A DNA stretch of 45,685 nucleotides, from positions 1 to 45,685 of the forward strand of contig JAJZVZ010000018.1 in assembly GCA_021846945.1 (NCBI GenBank). The letters are read 5' to 3'. Below are positions 20,818 to 30,140 of the stretch, piece by piece. The notes beneath the pieces were generated by a model. The model saw nothing but the letters and a program-made list of their open reading frames with translations, did no database searches and had not been told where the DNA came from. The position numbers and the translations under genes are program-made. Within the stretch, counting starts at the first letter, position 1. Every line of letters begins with the position of its first letter. The DNA comes from Acidobacteriota bacterium. Its GTDB lineage: Bacteria > Acidobacteriota > Terriglobia > Terriglobales > Acidobacteriaceae.

Positions 20818-21563
20818 CGCGGCTTCCTCCGCTCGATACACAACCTTGCCGGCTTGACTCCCCGTATCGAGACGGCGCCATTGTGCAATCCTGCCGCGGC
20901 GCACATCCTTTGCCAGTCTTCCCGCACATAGGCCCGCGCTATGGAGACGGCGCCGTCATGTTGCACGAAGGCATGCAGGCTCACCACCTTCGCAAAGATC
21001 CGGAAGAAATGGTAGGGAAACGCGGCGCGGGAAAGATCGCTGATGAACCACCCCAAAGCGGCATGGCGCTCCATCCATTCAAGAAAGCGCACCACATCCG
21101 CTTCGTCCAGATGATGCGTAAAGAGAGAGCTTACGACAAGGTGGACCGGCTTCTCGGGGGCGTATGCGAACACGTCGGCACTGACCCACCGGATGCGGCT
21201 CTCTGCCGGACTGGCATCAGCCGCGATAGCCACCGCATCGGGATTGATGTCGAGCCCCGTCAGCTCCACGGCAAGCCCGCGCAGCCTCGCCCATCGCTCG
21301 ATCTGCCGCAATCCATCTCCGTAGCCGCAGCCGACGTCGAGAACGCGGAGCGGCTCCTTGCCTGAAGTCTGACCGTGAACTTGAGCGCCGGGCGCCGCCG
21401 CGATAGTATCCAGCCAGCGCAGCAATGGCCGTGACGCCATCATCCAGCGGTTGAGGCGAGCGATATCGCGCAGGCAGGCGCGCAGCTCCTCGCGGCTGCA
21501 AGGCTCATCCATCAGCTCGGTGAGCTGGGCGCGTTGGCTGAAGTCCGGCACGTCAGGCAGCAT
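20814..21563 (-). CDS. SAM-dependent methyltransferase of the type III polyketide operon
   Basis: The 249-residue product has methyltransferase motif I 'RVLDVGCGYGDGLRQIE', the acidic SAM-ribose residue in 'LTGLDINPDAV', and 'VVSSLFTHHLDE' as motif IV. The start codon at 21563 lies inside the end of the polyketide synthase gene (11-nt overlap), and its stop overlaps the next start as ATGA, so all three are translationally coupled. An in-frame start further upstream is possible. It likely methylates a hydroxyl or ring carbon of the polyketide product; this role rests on operon position. Confidence 0.88.
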   Translation of the reverse strand: MLPDVPDFSQRAQLTELMDEPCSREELRACLRDIARLNRWMMASRPLLRWLDTIAAAPGAQVHGQTSGKEPLRVLDVGCGYGDGLRQIERWARLRGLAVELTGLDINPDAVAIAADASPAESRIRWVSADVFAYAPEKPVHLVVSSLFTHHLDEADVVRFLEWMERHAALGWFISDLSRAAFPYHFFRIFAKVVSLHAFVQHDGAVSIARAYVREDWQRMCAAAGLHNGAVSIRGVKPARLCIERRKPR

Positions 21564-22623
21564 GGAAGAGCATGGTTTCAGCCGTGACTCCGGGGCCAAA
21601 CGACATGGCGCAGCCCCGCTGCCCGGCCTGCGCGCGCCGCATCATCCGCTGCAATACAAACATCACCGTCGCCGACGACATATTCCCGTATCGAGCCAGA
21701 ATATCGCGCGAATCCGCCAGCGCCTCCGCGGGCAGGCACAGCCCCTTCTCAACCGCATCCAGAATCGAGCGGCCTCCGGGATGCACCGCCCACAGGTCGA
21801 TGGAGAGCAGATTCGTTCCACGCGTGATCAAGCCGCCGATCTCCGCAAGGGCGCGGCGCAACTCGGCGGGAACCTGGCCGGAAAGCTGCATGTCAAAGCC
21901 AAACTCGCCGATGCGCCAGGTAATCAGCTCACTGGTCCGGGGGATTCGGACCGCCAGAAAGCTGTCGATTGCCAGGCCCGCTGGCCGCGCGCTGACGAGG
22001 CATGCCGAACAACCGTCTGCAAAAAGCAGGAATGAGAGGATCTGCTCCAGGTCCTGCGTCTCCTGCATGTGCAGGGTGCATAGCTCGATGTTCAGAACCA
22101 GGACCACGGCGTCGGCCTCGGAGCGCACAATGTGGTGCGCGGATTTCAGGGCATTAATGGCGGCATAGCATCCCATGAAGCCAATCATGGTGCGCTCGAC
22201 TGAAGGGTTAAGCCCCAGATGCTCCACCGTCTCAAAGTCCAGGCCGGGCGCGTAAAGCCCCGTGCATGAGGTGACGATTACATGCGTGATGCTGCGCCGT
22301 TCCTCCTGCGTAAGCGCCAGCTTATCCAGCGCGCATCGTGCCAGTTGGGGCGCAAACCGCTCGAACGCCTCCATGCGGCGGGCGGTTCCGGGAAAACTGC
22401 CACGGATATAAAGCCCGTCAGCGTCGCGCCATGAGCCATCCGCGGTTGCCACGGGCTGCACGAAGGAGTAGCGATGCTCGATGGCCGCCAGGCGCGCCAT
22501 GCGGCGAAAGAGGCTATGGACGGTACCTTCGGGCAGCATGCCGCCGGCAAAATCGATAAAGGCCCGGTGAACGTCGTGCGGGGGAACCGCCGTCGCAATG
22601 CGGTTGATATATGCCGTGTTCAT
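21553..22623 (-). CDS. Type III polyketide synthase (chalcone synthase-like)
   Basis: This homodimeric thiolase-fold enzyme extends an acyl-CoA starter with malonyl-CoA and cyclises the product to a pyrone, resorcinol or phloroglucinol. The Cys-His-Asn triad is intact: C120 (VTSCTGLYAPG), H281 (WAVHPGGRSILD), N314 (YGNMSSATVMF). The 'SFGPGVTAETMLF' loop closes the protein at 356 residues, a normal length. The ATG at 22623 follows 'aaagga'. It heads a coupled operon with a methyltransferase and a flavoprotein, the arrangement seen in bacterial alkylresorcinol/alkylpyrone pathways. Starter and product cannot be read from sequence. It is divergent from ilvE across 284 bp. Confidence 0.95.
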   Translation of the reverse strand: MNTAYINRIATAVPPHDVHRAFIDFAGGMLPEGTVHSLFRRMARLAAIEHRYSFVQPVATADGSWRDADGLYIRGSFPGTARRMEAFERFAPQLARCALDKLALTQEERRSITHVIVTSCTGLYAPGLDFETVEHLGLNPSVERTMIGFMGCYAAINALKSAHHIVRSEADAVVLVLNIELCTLHMQETQDLEQILSFLLFADGCSACLVSARPAGLAIDSFLAVRIPRTSELITWRIGEFGFDMQLSGQVPAELRRALAEIGGLITRGTNLLSIDLWAVHPGGRSILDAVEKGLCLPAEALADSRDILARYGNMSSATVMFVLQRMMRRAQAGQRGCAMSFGPGVTAETMLFHAA

Positions 22624-22907
22624 TGGCGTCCTTTATTTCGTCGGGGAAGATCGTTGTGCCGCAGTCACTTTTAGACCACGCCGAGATGCCATTTGTCATC
22701 CAAATGGTTGGTTGGATGCCGGGAGCCGGCGCTGCGCCGCTCGAAAATTCGCAACTTGGTCCGCCAGCCGGGGAAATACCGGGCCGGTTTAGCCGGTCCT
22801 CCCACGGAATCCCGCCTCATTGCGTCCTCGCCACCGTGACAGTCGCCTCCACTTCGCGATACCCTAATCAATACACGCGTATCGTCAGAAGGAGCTACAC
22901 GACCTCT

Positions 22908-23849
22908 ATGCCTATCCAAACCACCTCCAAAATCTGGCACAACGGCAACCTCATTCCCTGGGAGCAGGCCACCATCCACGTGATGAGCCATGTGATCCAC
23001 TACGGCTCCAGCGTATTTGAGGGCATCCGCTGCTACGGCCAACCACAGGGCTCGGCTGTCTTCCGGCTTCCGGAACACATGCAGCGCCTGCTGGACTCGG
23101 CCAAGATCTATCGGATGGAGGTGCCATTCTCCCTGGAAGAGCTTTGCGCCGGCGCAGTGGAACTGATTGAAGCCAATGGTGTTACGCCATGCTACATCCG
23201 TCCGGTCGTACTGCGCGGCTATGGGGAGATCGGCGTCAGCCCCAAAGGCTCGCCCATCGAGGTCTATATGGCCAACTTCCCCTGGGGCAAATACATTGCC
23301 GGCCACGGGGGCGCGGACGTCTGCATCTCCAGTTGGAATCGACTGGCTCCCAACACCATGCCCTCCCTGGCCAAGGCTGGCTCCAACTATATGAATTCGC
23401 AACTGATTCATATGGAGGCCGAGATCAATGGCTACCAGGAGGGCATCGCTCTCGACGTGAACGGCCTGGTCAGCGAAGGCTCTGGCGAAAACATCTTTAT
23501 TGTCCGCAACGGCGTCCTCTACACGCCGCCGCTGGCAAACTCCGCCCTCTCCGGCATCACCCGCGACAGCGTGCTCACCATCGCGCGCCACCTGGGCCTG
23601 ACGGTCATCGAGCAGCCCCTGCCGCGCGAGATGCTTTACATCGCCGACGAGGTCTTCTTTACGGGTACCGCGGCCGAGGTTTCACCGATCCGCTCCATCG
23701 ATCGCATCGTCATCGGCGATGGCAAGACCGGCGAGATCACCCGGAAGATCGCCGACGAGTTCTTCGGTATCGCCAACGGATTGAAGCCTGACCGCTTCGG
23801 CTGGCTGACGCCGGTGAAGGTGAATGCCAGCGAGCCCGTGACTGCTTAG
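22908..23849 (+). CDS. ilvE: Branched-chain amino acid aminotransferase IlvE
   Basis: This fold-type IV PLP transaminase makes or degrades leucine, isoleucine and valine. The 313-residue protein shows 'HYGSSVFEGIRCY' (31-43), the Schiff-base lysine K156 in 'LAKAGSNYMNS' and 'GYQEGIALDVNG' then 'SEGSGENIF', all class IV hallmarks. The frame is open upstream to 22611, but the ATG at 22908 gives the exact IlvE N-terminus (SKIWHNGNLIPWEQA); 'aaggag' lies about 12 bases before it, a slightly long spacing. pyrD follows 108 bp downstream on the same strand. No T-box or leader peptide was recognised in front. Confidence 0.95.
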   Translation: MPIQTTSKIWHNGNLIPWEQATIHVMSHVIHYGSSVFEGIRCYGQPQGSAVFRLPEHMQRLLDSAKIYRMEVPFSLEELCAGAVELIEANGVTPCYIRPVVLRGYGEIGVSPKGSPIEVYMANFPWGKYIAGHGGADVCISSWNRLAPNTMPSLAKAGSNYMNSQLIHMEAEINGYQEGIALDVNGLVSEGSGENIFIVRNGVLYTPPLANSALSGITRDSVLTIARHLGLTVIEQPLPREMLYIADEVFFTGTAAEVSPIRSIDRIVIGDGKTGEITRKIADEFFGIANGLKPDRFGWLTPVKVNASEPVTA

Positions 23850-23957
23850 ATCGCGCCTGTGGTGGGCTCTGTGTGATCCGAGTCCGCAGGAAATGCACAG
23901 AACTGCCGGTGGCAGGAAGTTCCGTGGCCACGAGCCCCAAAAGGAAGATTGCCGCGC

Positions 23958-24887
23958 GTGAAGCCCGATATGAAAGTCCAGTTGGCCGGTCTCGAACTGG
24001 CCAACCCCGTCATCGCCGCCAGCGGTACCTTCGGCTATGGAATCGAGTTCGAAGAGATCGTCTCGCTGGAGCGCATCGGTGCGTTTGTCACCAAGGGCAT
24101 CTCACTTAAGCCCATCACCGGCCACCCCGCGCCACGCATCGTGCAAACCGCGGCCGGCATGTTGAACGCCATCGGTCTGCAGAACATCGGCGTCGAAGAG
24201 TTCGTCGCCCGCAAATTGCCCGCGCTGGCGCGCTATCCCCGTTGCAAGGTCATCGTCAACGTCTTTGGCTACTCGGTGAGCGAGTATCTCGGCGTCATCG
24301 AGCGCCTCAATCATGCCGAAGGTATCGCGGCCTACGAGTTGAACGTCTCCTGTCCCAACGTCCATGTCGGCGGCATGACCTTCGGCGCCGACCCCGGCTC
24401 GCTGGAATATCTGGTCCGGCAGGCCAGATCGATCACGCAGCGTCCGCTGATCGTCAAGCTCTCACCCAACGTCACTTCGATCGCCCACATGGCCAAGGTT
24501 GCCGCCGGCGCCGGCGCCGACGCGCTCAGCCTGGTGAACACCTTTCTTGCCATGGCTATTGATGTGGAAACCCGCCGGCCGCGCCTTAGCAACATCACCG
24601 GCGGACTCTCCGGCCCAGCCATCAAGCCCATCGCCCTGCGCATGGTCTATGAGGCGGCACAGGCCGTCTCCATTCCTATTCTCGGCATGGGTGGCATCGT
24701 TACCGCCGAGGATGCCGTGGAGTTTCTGCTTGCTGGAGCTGCCGCCGTCGAGGTGGGCACAGCCAGCTACGCCGACCCGCGCGCCACCGAGCGCCTCGCG
24801 CACAGCCTGGAATCCTGGTGCCGCGGCCACCATGTGGAGCGCGTCAGCAGCCTTACCCGTGCGCTGGAGATACCTGGCAACCGCTGA
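23958..24887 (+). CDS. pyrD: Dihydroorotate dehydrogenase, class 1B type
   Basis: A cytosolic flavin enzyme that oxidises dihydroorotate to orotate in pyrimidine synthesis. Seen: NPVIAASGTFGYG (16-28), the active-site base cysteine C132 in 'ELNVSCPNVHVGG' (class 1; class 2 has serine), and the FMN-phosphate site 'GMGGIVTAEDAVEFL'. Length about 309 agrees with class 1B. The partner electron-transfer subunit PyrK is not adjacent. Possible starts are TTG 23949, GTG 23958 and ATG 23970; GTG is chosen because 'aaggaag' at 23941 is well spaced from it and 'VKPDMKVQLAGL' matches the family N-terminus. Confidence 0.93.
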   Translation: MKPDMKVQLAGLELANPVIAASGTFGYGIEFEEIVSLERIGAFVTKGISLKPITGHPAPRIVQTAAGMLNAIGLQNIGVEEFVARKLPALARYPRCKVIVNVFGYSVSEYLGVIERLNHAEGIAAYELNVSCPNVHVGGMTFGADPGSLEYLVRQARSITQRPLIVKLSPNVTSIAHMAKVAAGAGADALSLVNTFLAMAIDVETRRPRLSNITGGLSGPAIKPIALRMVYEAAQAVSIPILGMGGIVTAEDAVEFLLAGAAAVEVGTASYADPRATERLAHSLESWCRGHHVERVSSLTRALEIPGNR

Positions 24888-25296
24888 CCCGCACCCGCAG
24901 TCTTGTCCGGAATTTCATGGGAAGTACTGGCGCGAAAGTGAAATTCAAATACTTCTGCCGGCTTGCTCTGCTCTGAAATCCGCACCGGATCGCTCCTGCG
25001 CCCGAAGATGTTTGGCCTCACAATCCTGCTACCCTTTACAAGGAATTGATCCTCTTGCCCGCGCAACCCGGCGAGCGCGATGATGACTTTGGCCCTGCTG
25101 CAGCTGGCACTGCTGGCGACGACTTCTCTATTCTTTGAGCGTAGATGACCGGTAACTCGCAGCCTGCTGGTGGCCCGCGGCAGCATGGCGTTGCGAATAA
25201 GCCCGCCGTGGATACCGTCGCGCCATTCCGGCTACATCAGTCGACTTCACGATTTCCACGGAGACGCAGCACGAGTCCTTATAGGGAGGAAACAGG
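24888..25296 (+). other. Intergenic region before the GT87 array, no confident gene
   Basis: These 409 bp hold the leader of the GT87 genes. Two short frames overlap around 25047-25148: one reads about 27-30 codons from a TTG behind 'aagga' and is acidic and glycine-rich; the other (25080-25148, 22 codons) encodes a single very hydrophobic stretch. Neither has independent support. A good ribosome site 'gggagga' at 25285-25291 serves the next gene. Confidence 0.3.
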
Positions 25297-26685
25297 ATGA
25301 ACGGAAGCTGGTGGAAGGGATCCGTCGTTCTGCTCTCGTGCATCGTGTTTTGCTCTCTTTTGACTTCCAACATCCACCGAAGCTTTCTGCCTGCGACAAC
25401 CATGGTCGATTTCGGCGAAATTTATTTCGGTGCCCGGGTCGCATTGAAGCACCAGGACCCCTATGACGCGGGCACGATGCTTCGGGACTTTGAAGCGGCA
25501 GGAGGAAGATTTCCGGCAGATCCCATCAATGGAAGAGTAATGCGGACCGTCGCAACCAACGCAGTCAATCTGCCAACGGCATTCTTTCTTGCAATTCCCT
25601 TTGCGTTGTTGCCGTGGAGCGTCGCGCAAACCCTCTGGCTCATCCTGATTGCCGGATTCCTCACCGTGGCGGCTGCTTTGCTGTGGGACCTGGGAGCAAG
25701 CAGGGCGCCGCTGATCTGGGTTTGCCTGGCCGGCTTCATGCTGGCCGATTGTGAAACGCTCCTGCTATTTGGCAATGTGGCCGGAATCGTCGTGGGCTTC
25801 TCTGTCGTAGCCACTTGGTGCTTTTTCAAAGACCGCCTTGTATTGGCCGGAGTTTTGTTGTTCGCAATAAGCCTTGCTGTCAAGCCGCACGACGCCGGCT
25901 TCGTATGGCTCTATTTCCTTTTGGCGGGCGGCGCGCTGCGCAAGCGGGCGCTGCAAACTCTGGTGATAGCCGCGATCCTTGGCATCCTCACGACTGTCTG
26001 GATCGCGCAGTCCTCGCCGCACTGGCCGCAGGAACTGCACAGAAACCTTGCCGCTGAGTTAGTGAGAGGAGGCGTGGATGATCCTGGTCTATCTGGAATC
26101 ACCAGCGATAGTATCGGTGCGATCATAAGCTTGCAGGCCGCGCTCAGCGTTTTTTGGGACAACCCTCATTTTTATAATCCAGCCAGCTATCTTATCGCGG
26201 GCTCCCTGATTCTGGTCTGGGCCTTTGCGACGTTGCGGAAGCGCGCCACGCCGGAGAGTGCGCTGCTTGCGCTGGCAGCAATTTCTGCTTTAACGCTGTT
26301 GCCCGTCTATCATCGGCCCTATGATGCGAAACTACTGCTGCTCGCGATTCCTGCATGCGCGATGCTTTGGAGCCAGGGCGGAGCACGACGGTGGATTGCG
26401 CTCGTACTGACGTCACTGGGTATCCTGCTGACAAGCGATTCTCCTCTGATCCTGCTGCTGGCAGCTTCCGACAAGCTGGCATTCTCGCCATCTACGCTGA
26501 CGGGAAAGTTGATGACTGCGCTGGTGCTTCGTCCGACTCCGCTGGCGCTTCTGTTGCTGGGGAGTTTCTATCTCTGGACTTACATTCGTTACCGCCCATC
26601 CTCCTCTGGTGTAACACTGCATGACGGAGCCGCGAAAAAGTCAGCCGCAACCTCTGCCGAACCTCATATGGGGAGTGAAAGATGA
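25297..26685 (+). CDS. GT87/DUF2029-like polytopic membrane glycosyltransferase, copy 1
   Basis: The 462-residue product has about 10-11 transmembrane segments. After the first helix comes an extracytoplasmic loop 'MVDFGEIYFGARVAL' then 'HQDPYD', whose aspartate and DPY motif fit the GT-C fold of GT87 (DUF2029), lipid-linked-sugar-dependent transferases such as mycobacterial PimE. Other shared stretches are 'NLPTAFFLAIPFALLPW', 'LAVKPHDAGFVWLYF' and 'LLPVYHRPYDAKLL', repeated in both following genes. The role is probably transfer of a sugar from a polyprenyl-phosphate donor to a cell-envelope acceptor; donor and acceptor unknown. The start has a strong 'gggaggaa' site. The last codons overlap copy 2 as ATGA. 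Confidence 0.82.
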   Translation: MNGSWWKGSVVLLSCIVFCSLLTSNIHRSFLPATTMVDFGEIYFGARVALKHQDPYDAGTMLRDFEAAGGRFPADPINGRVMRTVATNAVNLPTAFFLAIPFALLPWSVAQTLWLILIAGFLTVAAALLWDLGASRAPLIWVCLAGFMLADCETLLLFGNVAGIVVGFSVVATWCFFKDRLVLAGVLLFAISLAVKPHDAGFVWLYFLLAGGALRKRALQTLVIAAILGILTTVWIAQSSPHWPQELHRNLAAELVRGGVDDPGLSGITSDSIGAIISLQAALSVFWDNPHFYNPASYLIAGSLILVWAFATLRKRATPESALLALAAISALTLLPVYHRPYDAKLLLLAIPACAMLWSQGGARRWIALVLTSLGILLTSDSPLILLLAASDKLAFSPSTLTGKLMTALVLRPTPLALLLLGSFYLWTYIRYRPSSSGVTLHDGAAKKSAATSAEPHMGSER

Positions 26686-28019
26686 GCGCAAGCCGACGGC
26701 TGGAAACCTTACTACTCATCTTGTGCGTCAGTCTCTCCGCGTTGTGGGGTTACACGCTGCGCCGCGAGATGCACGGTGGAATCGGGATGGTGGATTTCGG
26801 GGCGATCTACTATGGCTCCCGATGCGCATTGCAGCACAAAGATCCCTATGATCCAGGCACCGTGCTTCGCGAGTTTGAGGCTGAGGGCGGCAGCTTTCCA
26901 ACCGAATCTTTCGCCGCAAGAGCCGCCCCGGCCGCATTGATCAATGGAATCAATTTACCGACAGCACTGTTTCTTGCCGCACCCCTTGCGCTGCTGCCAT
27001 GGGGAATTGCGCAGATGCTCTGGATCTTTCTAAGCGCCTTGCTTCTTGTGCTGTCCGCTTCTTTGCTATGGGATCTTGGTGCGGACAGAGCGCCGATTCT
27101 CTGGCTCTGCATGGCTGGATTTATCCTGGCCAACTGCCAGAACCTTTTTTTCCTTGGAGACTCGGCGGGAATCGCCGTAGGCCTTTGCATCATTGCCGCG
27201 TGCAGCTTCCTCCGGGATCGCTATGCGCCGGCTGGTGTTCTGCTGCTGGCGATCAGTCTTCTCCTCAAGCCGCATGACGCCGGCTTCGTATGGCTTTACT
27301 TCCTGCTTTCAGGCGGAATGCTGCGCAAGCGCGCTCTCCAGACATTGGCTGTAGCCGGCATTCTAGGGGTCTTCGCAACTGTTTGGATCGGTCAGGTCTC
27401 CCCGCAATGGATGCACGAACTGCACAGGAACATTCGCAGTGAGCTGGTCCACGGCGGTCTGAACGATCCCGCGCCCTCAGCCACAAACAGCGGCGTAGAC
27501 CGGATCATCGACCTGCGGGCTACCATCAGTGTCTTTCGCAATGATCCTGAATTTTATAATCCAGTCAGCTATCTCATTGCTGGTCTCCTGATTCTGATAT
27601 GCGCTTTCGTGGTGATGAGAAGACGCTATGCGCCAGAACAAGCTCCCTTGGCGATGGCGGCGATCTCGGTTCTCACTCTTCTGCCCGTCTATCACCGGCC
27701 TTATGACGCGAAGCTGCTGTTGCTCACGATTCCCGCATGCGCCATTCTTTGGGCCGAAGGCGGGATGAGGCGGTGGGTGGCGCTTGCTCTGACTTCAGCA
27801 GCAATTCTTGTGACCAGCGATCTTCCACTCGTCTTGCTGCTCATCTGCACGAAGAACATAACAGCATCTTTGAACACCTGGACGGGCAAGCTCATGAATG
27901 TGCTGCTTTGGCCAGCTCCCCTGGTTCTTCTGGCGCTGGGATGTTTCTATCTTTGGGTCTTCATCCGCCGGGTTTTTCAATCGCCGAGTCCACGCATAGA
28001 TCAGCACCCCGCGTATTAG
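26682..28019 (+). CDS. GT87/DUF2029-like membrane glycosyltransferase, copy 2
   Basis: The 445-residue paralogue of copy 1 is coupled to it by a 4-base ATGA overlap. The same landmarks occur in the same order: 'MVDFGAIYYGSRCAL' with 'HKDPYDPGT', 'NLPTALFLAAPLALLPW', 'KPHDAGFVWLYFLLSGG' and 'LLPVYHRPYDAKLLLL'. Base composition is like the surroundings. The tail after the last helix is short. Adjacent copies suggest either subunits of one complex or sequential transferases with different acceptors; sequence alone does not decide. Confidence 0.82.
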   Translation: MSASRRLETLLLILCVSLSALWGYTLRREMHGGIGMVDFGAIYYGSRCALQHKDPYDPGTVLREFEAEGGSFPTESFAARAAPAALINGINLPTALFLAAPLALLPWGIAQMLWIFLSALLLVLSASLLWDLGADRAPILWLCMAGFILANCQNLFFLGDSAGIAVGLCIIAACSFLRDRYAPAGVLLLAISLLLKPHDAGFVWLYFLLSGGMLRKRALQTLAVAGILGVFATVWIGQVSPQWMHELHRNIRSELVHGGLNDPAPSATNSGVDRIIDLRATISVFRNDPEFYNPVSYLIAGLLILICAFVVMRRRYAPEQAPLAMAAISVLTLLPVYHRPYDAKLLLLTIPACAILWAEGGMRRWVALALTSAAILVTSDLPLVLLLICTKNITASLNTWTGKLMNVLLWPAPLVLLALGCFYLWVFIRRVFQSPSPRIDQHPAY

Positions 28020-28576
28020 TTAACTGGGAACGTAGAGATACACTGAGCGGTTTTGAATTGCACTCAATCAGCCGCCGGGGCACTCTGACACAGCTTGCCG
28101 GGTGCGTTCTTTCTGTCATCTCACTCCTCTTCCAGTAACCCGCGCGGCGTTATGGTCAAAAGCTCTCACTTATTACGTGTGCCTGAATTTCCATTTTGGG
28201 AAGTTCAGATTCGTGAATTACGACAGGTTTTCGGGCATTGATTCATGCAGACTTGGATTCATGTTACTTCGGACACCGCATAATTGGTTACGAGATATAA
28301 GTCACACGATTACGAATTACTACGCGATAAGTTTTCTATCTGCAATACACTTTCAGTCGAATTTCCAAACAGACTTAGAAGCGCATCGTGTTGCCATAAA
28401 TGGCGCATGAATTGCGTGTGGGCCTCCTCGTGTTCACGGTGACCCTGCAGGCGCTTCCGACACGATAGAGGGGACCTTCGCAGCTCTGTGCAGCCACGTC
28501 GCCATTGTGGCCGATGGTCAATAACGGGATAGCGCTCCAACTTACATAAACGGGCGCGGTTCATAGGGGCATGTAA
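28020..28576. other. AT-rich intergenic region before GT87 copy 3
   Basis: 557 bp without a convincing gene. Lines sampled by eye between 28201 and 28380 are only about 35-42% GC, against roughly 60% for the window. Short frames here do not resemble known proteins. The region separates copy 3 from the coupled copies 1 and 2, so copy 3 probably has its own promoter; several AT-rich -10-like hexamers exist, none decisive. Confidence 0.5.
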
Positions 28577-29974
28577 GTGGAAAGAATCTATAAGATCAAC
28601 CAAACCTTTTGGAGCGGATCAGCAGTTCTACTCCTTTGTATGAGCCTATTCACTTTTTGGAGCTATAAGCTGCGCGCGAGCACGTTAAGTTGGAAAAACA
28701 TGTTAGACTTCAGCGAAATTTATTATGGCTCACGTTGTGTATTTCAACACGAGGATCCCTATGAGGAAAACACCGTTCTTCAGGAGTATAAAGCTGAGGG
28801 GGGCAGGCTTCCGACCGCTCCACTTGCAAGAGAATATGCATCAACCATAATTGCGATTAGCGTTAATTTGCCAACAGCGCTAATTCTCCTAATGCCATTT
28901 GCGCTCTTCCCTTGGGTAGTCGCGCAAAACCTGTGGATGATTCTGACCGCTGCGCTTATTACTCTTGCCTCGTTTGTCCTGTGGAATCTCGGAGCGAAGT
29001 CCGCACCAGCCATCTGGGTGTGCTTAGCCGGCTTTCTACTTGCCAACTGTGAACAACTTCTAATGAGTGGGAATATGGCTGGAGTTGCCGTAAGTCTGTG
29101 TACTATCGCAGTATGGTGTTTTCTTTCAGATTACTGTGGGCAAGCTGGCGTTTTACTCCTCGCCATCAGCATGGTTCTCAAGCCGCATGACACGGGATTT
29201 TTTTGGCTCTACCTTCTTATTTCGGGCGGCCCCCTCCGTAGGCGTGCTCTTCAAACTTTGGCGGTTACAGTTACTTTAGGGCTCATTACTGTCATCTGGA
29301 TTGAACCTGTTTCCCCACACTGGCGTTACGAACTACAAAGGAATCTGGCAATTGCGTCGGCTCGCGGTGGTACCTCTGATCCCGGTCCGTCTGGGGTGAG
29401 CAGCAGAACGATTGGCCCTATCATAGATTTGCAGTCCGTACTCAGCGTGTTCAAGGATGACCCACGCTTTTATAACCCAGCCAGCTATCTCATCGTAGGT
29501 CCCCTGATTCTGGCTTGGGCTTTTGTGGTAATAAGAAGGCGCTACACCCCAGAACAGGCCCCTTTCGCACTCGCGGCGATCTCGGTTCTCACTCTTCTGC
29601 CCGTCTATCACCGGCCCTATGATGCGAAGCTGCTCATGTTGACGATTCCTGCGTGCGCCATCCTCTGGACTGAACGTGGGGTGAGGCGGTGGATTGCGCT
29701 TGCATTGACTTCAGCAGGAATTCTTGTTACGAGTGATGTCCCCATTGCGCTGCAACTTGAACTTACCAGGAATCTCTCATTCTCCACATCCAGCCTAGTC
29801 GGCAAAGTCATGACTGTGCTGCTGCTCCGGCCAGCCCCATTGGTTCTTCTGGCGCTGGGATGTTTTTATCTTTGGGCCTACATCCGCCACACCTCCTGGC
29901 CTTCCGGGGCCACGCCACATCAATATGCCGCAGAGCAGGCTACTGCTGACGCAGCCGTAATGGTAGCGGGTTAG
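28577..29974 (+). CDS. GT87/DUF2029-like membrane glycosyltransferase, copy 3 (AT-rich, mosaic)
   Basis: The 465-residue protein is a third paralogue with the same landmarks ('MLDFSEIYYGSRCVF' with 'HEDPYE', 'NLPTALILLMPFALFPW', 'KPHDTGFFWLYLLISGG', 'LLPVYHRPYDAKLL'). The start is GTG at 28577 behind 'agggg'. Its 5' half is visibly AT-rich (about 37-45% GC in lines sampled near 28681-28800) while the 3' third is closer to copy 2: a run of over 40 bases around 29575-29620 is identical to 27659-27702. This patchwork suggests separate ancestry followed by gene conversion. The C-terminal tail is longer and hydrophilic. Confidence 0.8.
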   Translation: MERIYKINQTFWSGSAVLLLCMSLFTFWSYKLRASTLSWKNMLDFSEIYYGSRCVFQHEDPYEENTVLQEYKAEGGRLPTAPLAREYASTIIAISVNLPTALILLMPFALFPWVVAQNLWMILTAALITLASFVLWNLGAKSAPAIWVCLAGFLLANCEQLLMSGNMAGVAVSLCTIAVWCFLSDYCGQAGVLLLAISMVLKPHDTGFFWLYLLISGGPLRRRALQTLAVTVTLGLITVIWIEPVSPHWRYELQRNLAIASARGGTSDPGPSGVSSRTIGPIIDLQSVLSVFKDDPRFYNPASYLIVGPLILAWAFVVIRRRYTPEQAPFALAAISVLTLLPVYHRPYDAKLLMLTIPACAILWTERGVRRWIALALTSAGILVTSDVPIALQLELTRNLSFSTSSLVGKVMTVLLLRPAPLVLLALGCFYLWAYIRHTSWPSGATPHQYAAEQATADAAVMVAG

Positions 29975-30140
29975 GAAACTTTATATGATTCGCTGAAGCT
30001 TTTCCAGAGGCGCTTAAGATCGCTCTCCCTGAGCCTGTGCTGGTGAGGCCTGCGAACGCCTGGCAGATGCGGCTGACATAGCCAAAATATGCGGAGATTC
30101 TCAAATAGGCGTGGTCAAAAGGCGATTGCCTACAAATGAT

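Noticed and set aside
25047..25148. Two overlapping short frames before GT87 copy 1 as small genes
   Set aside because: Only one has a modest ribosome site, both are under 31 codons and nothing independent supports them.
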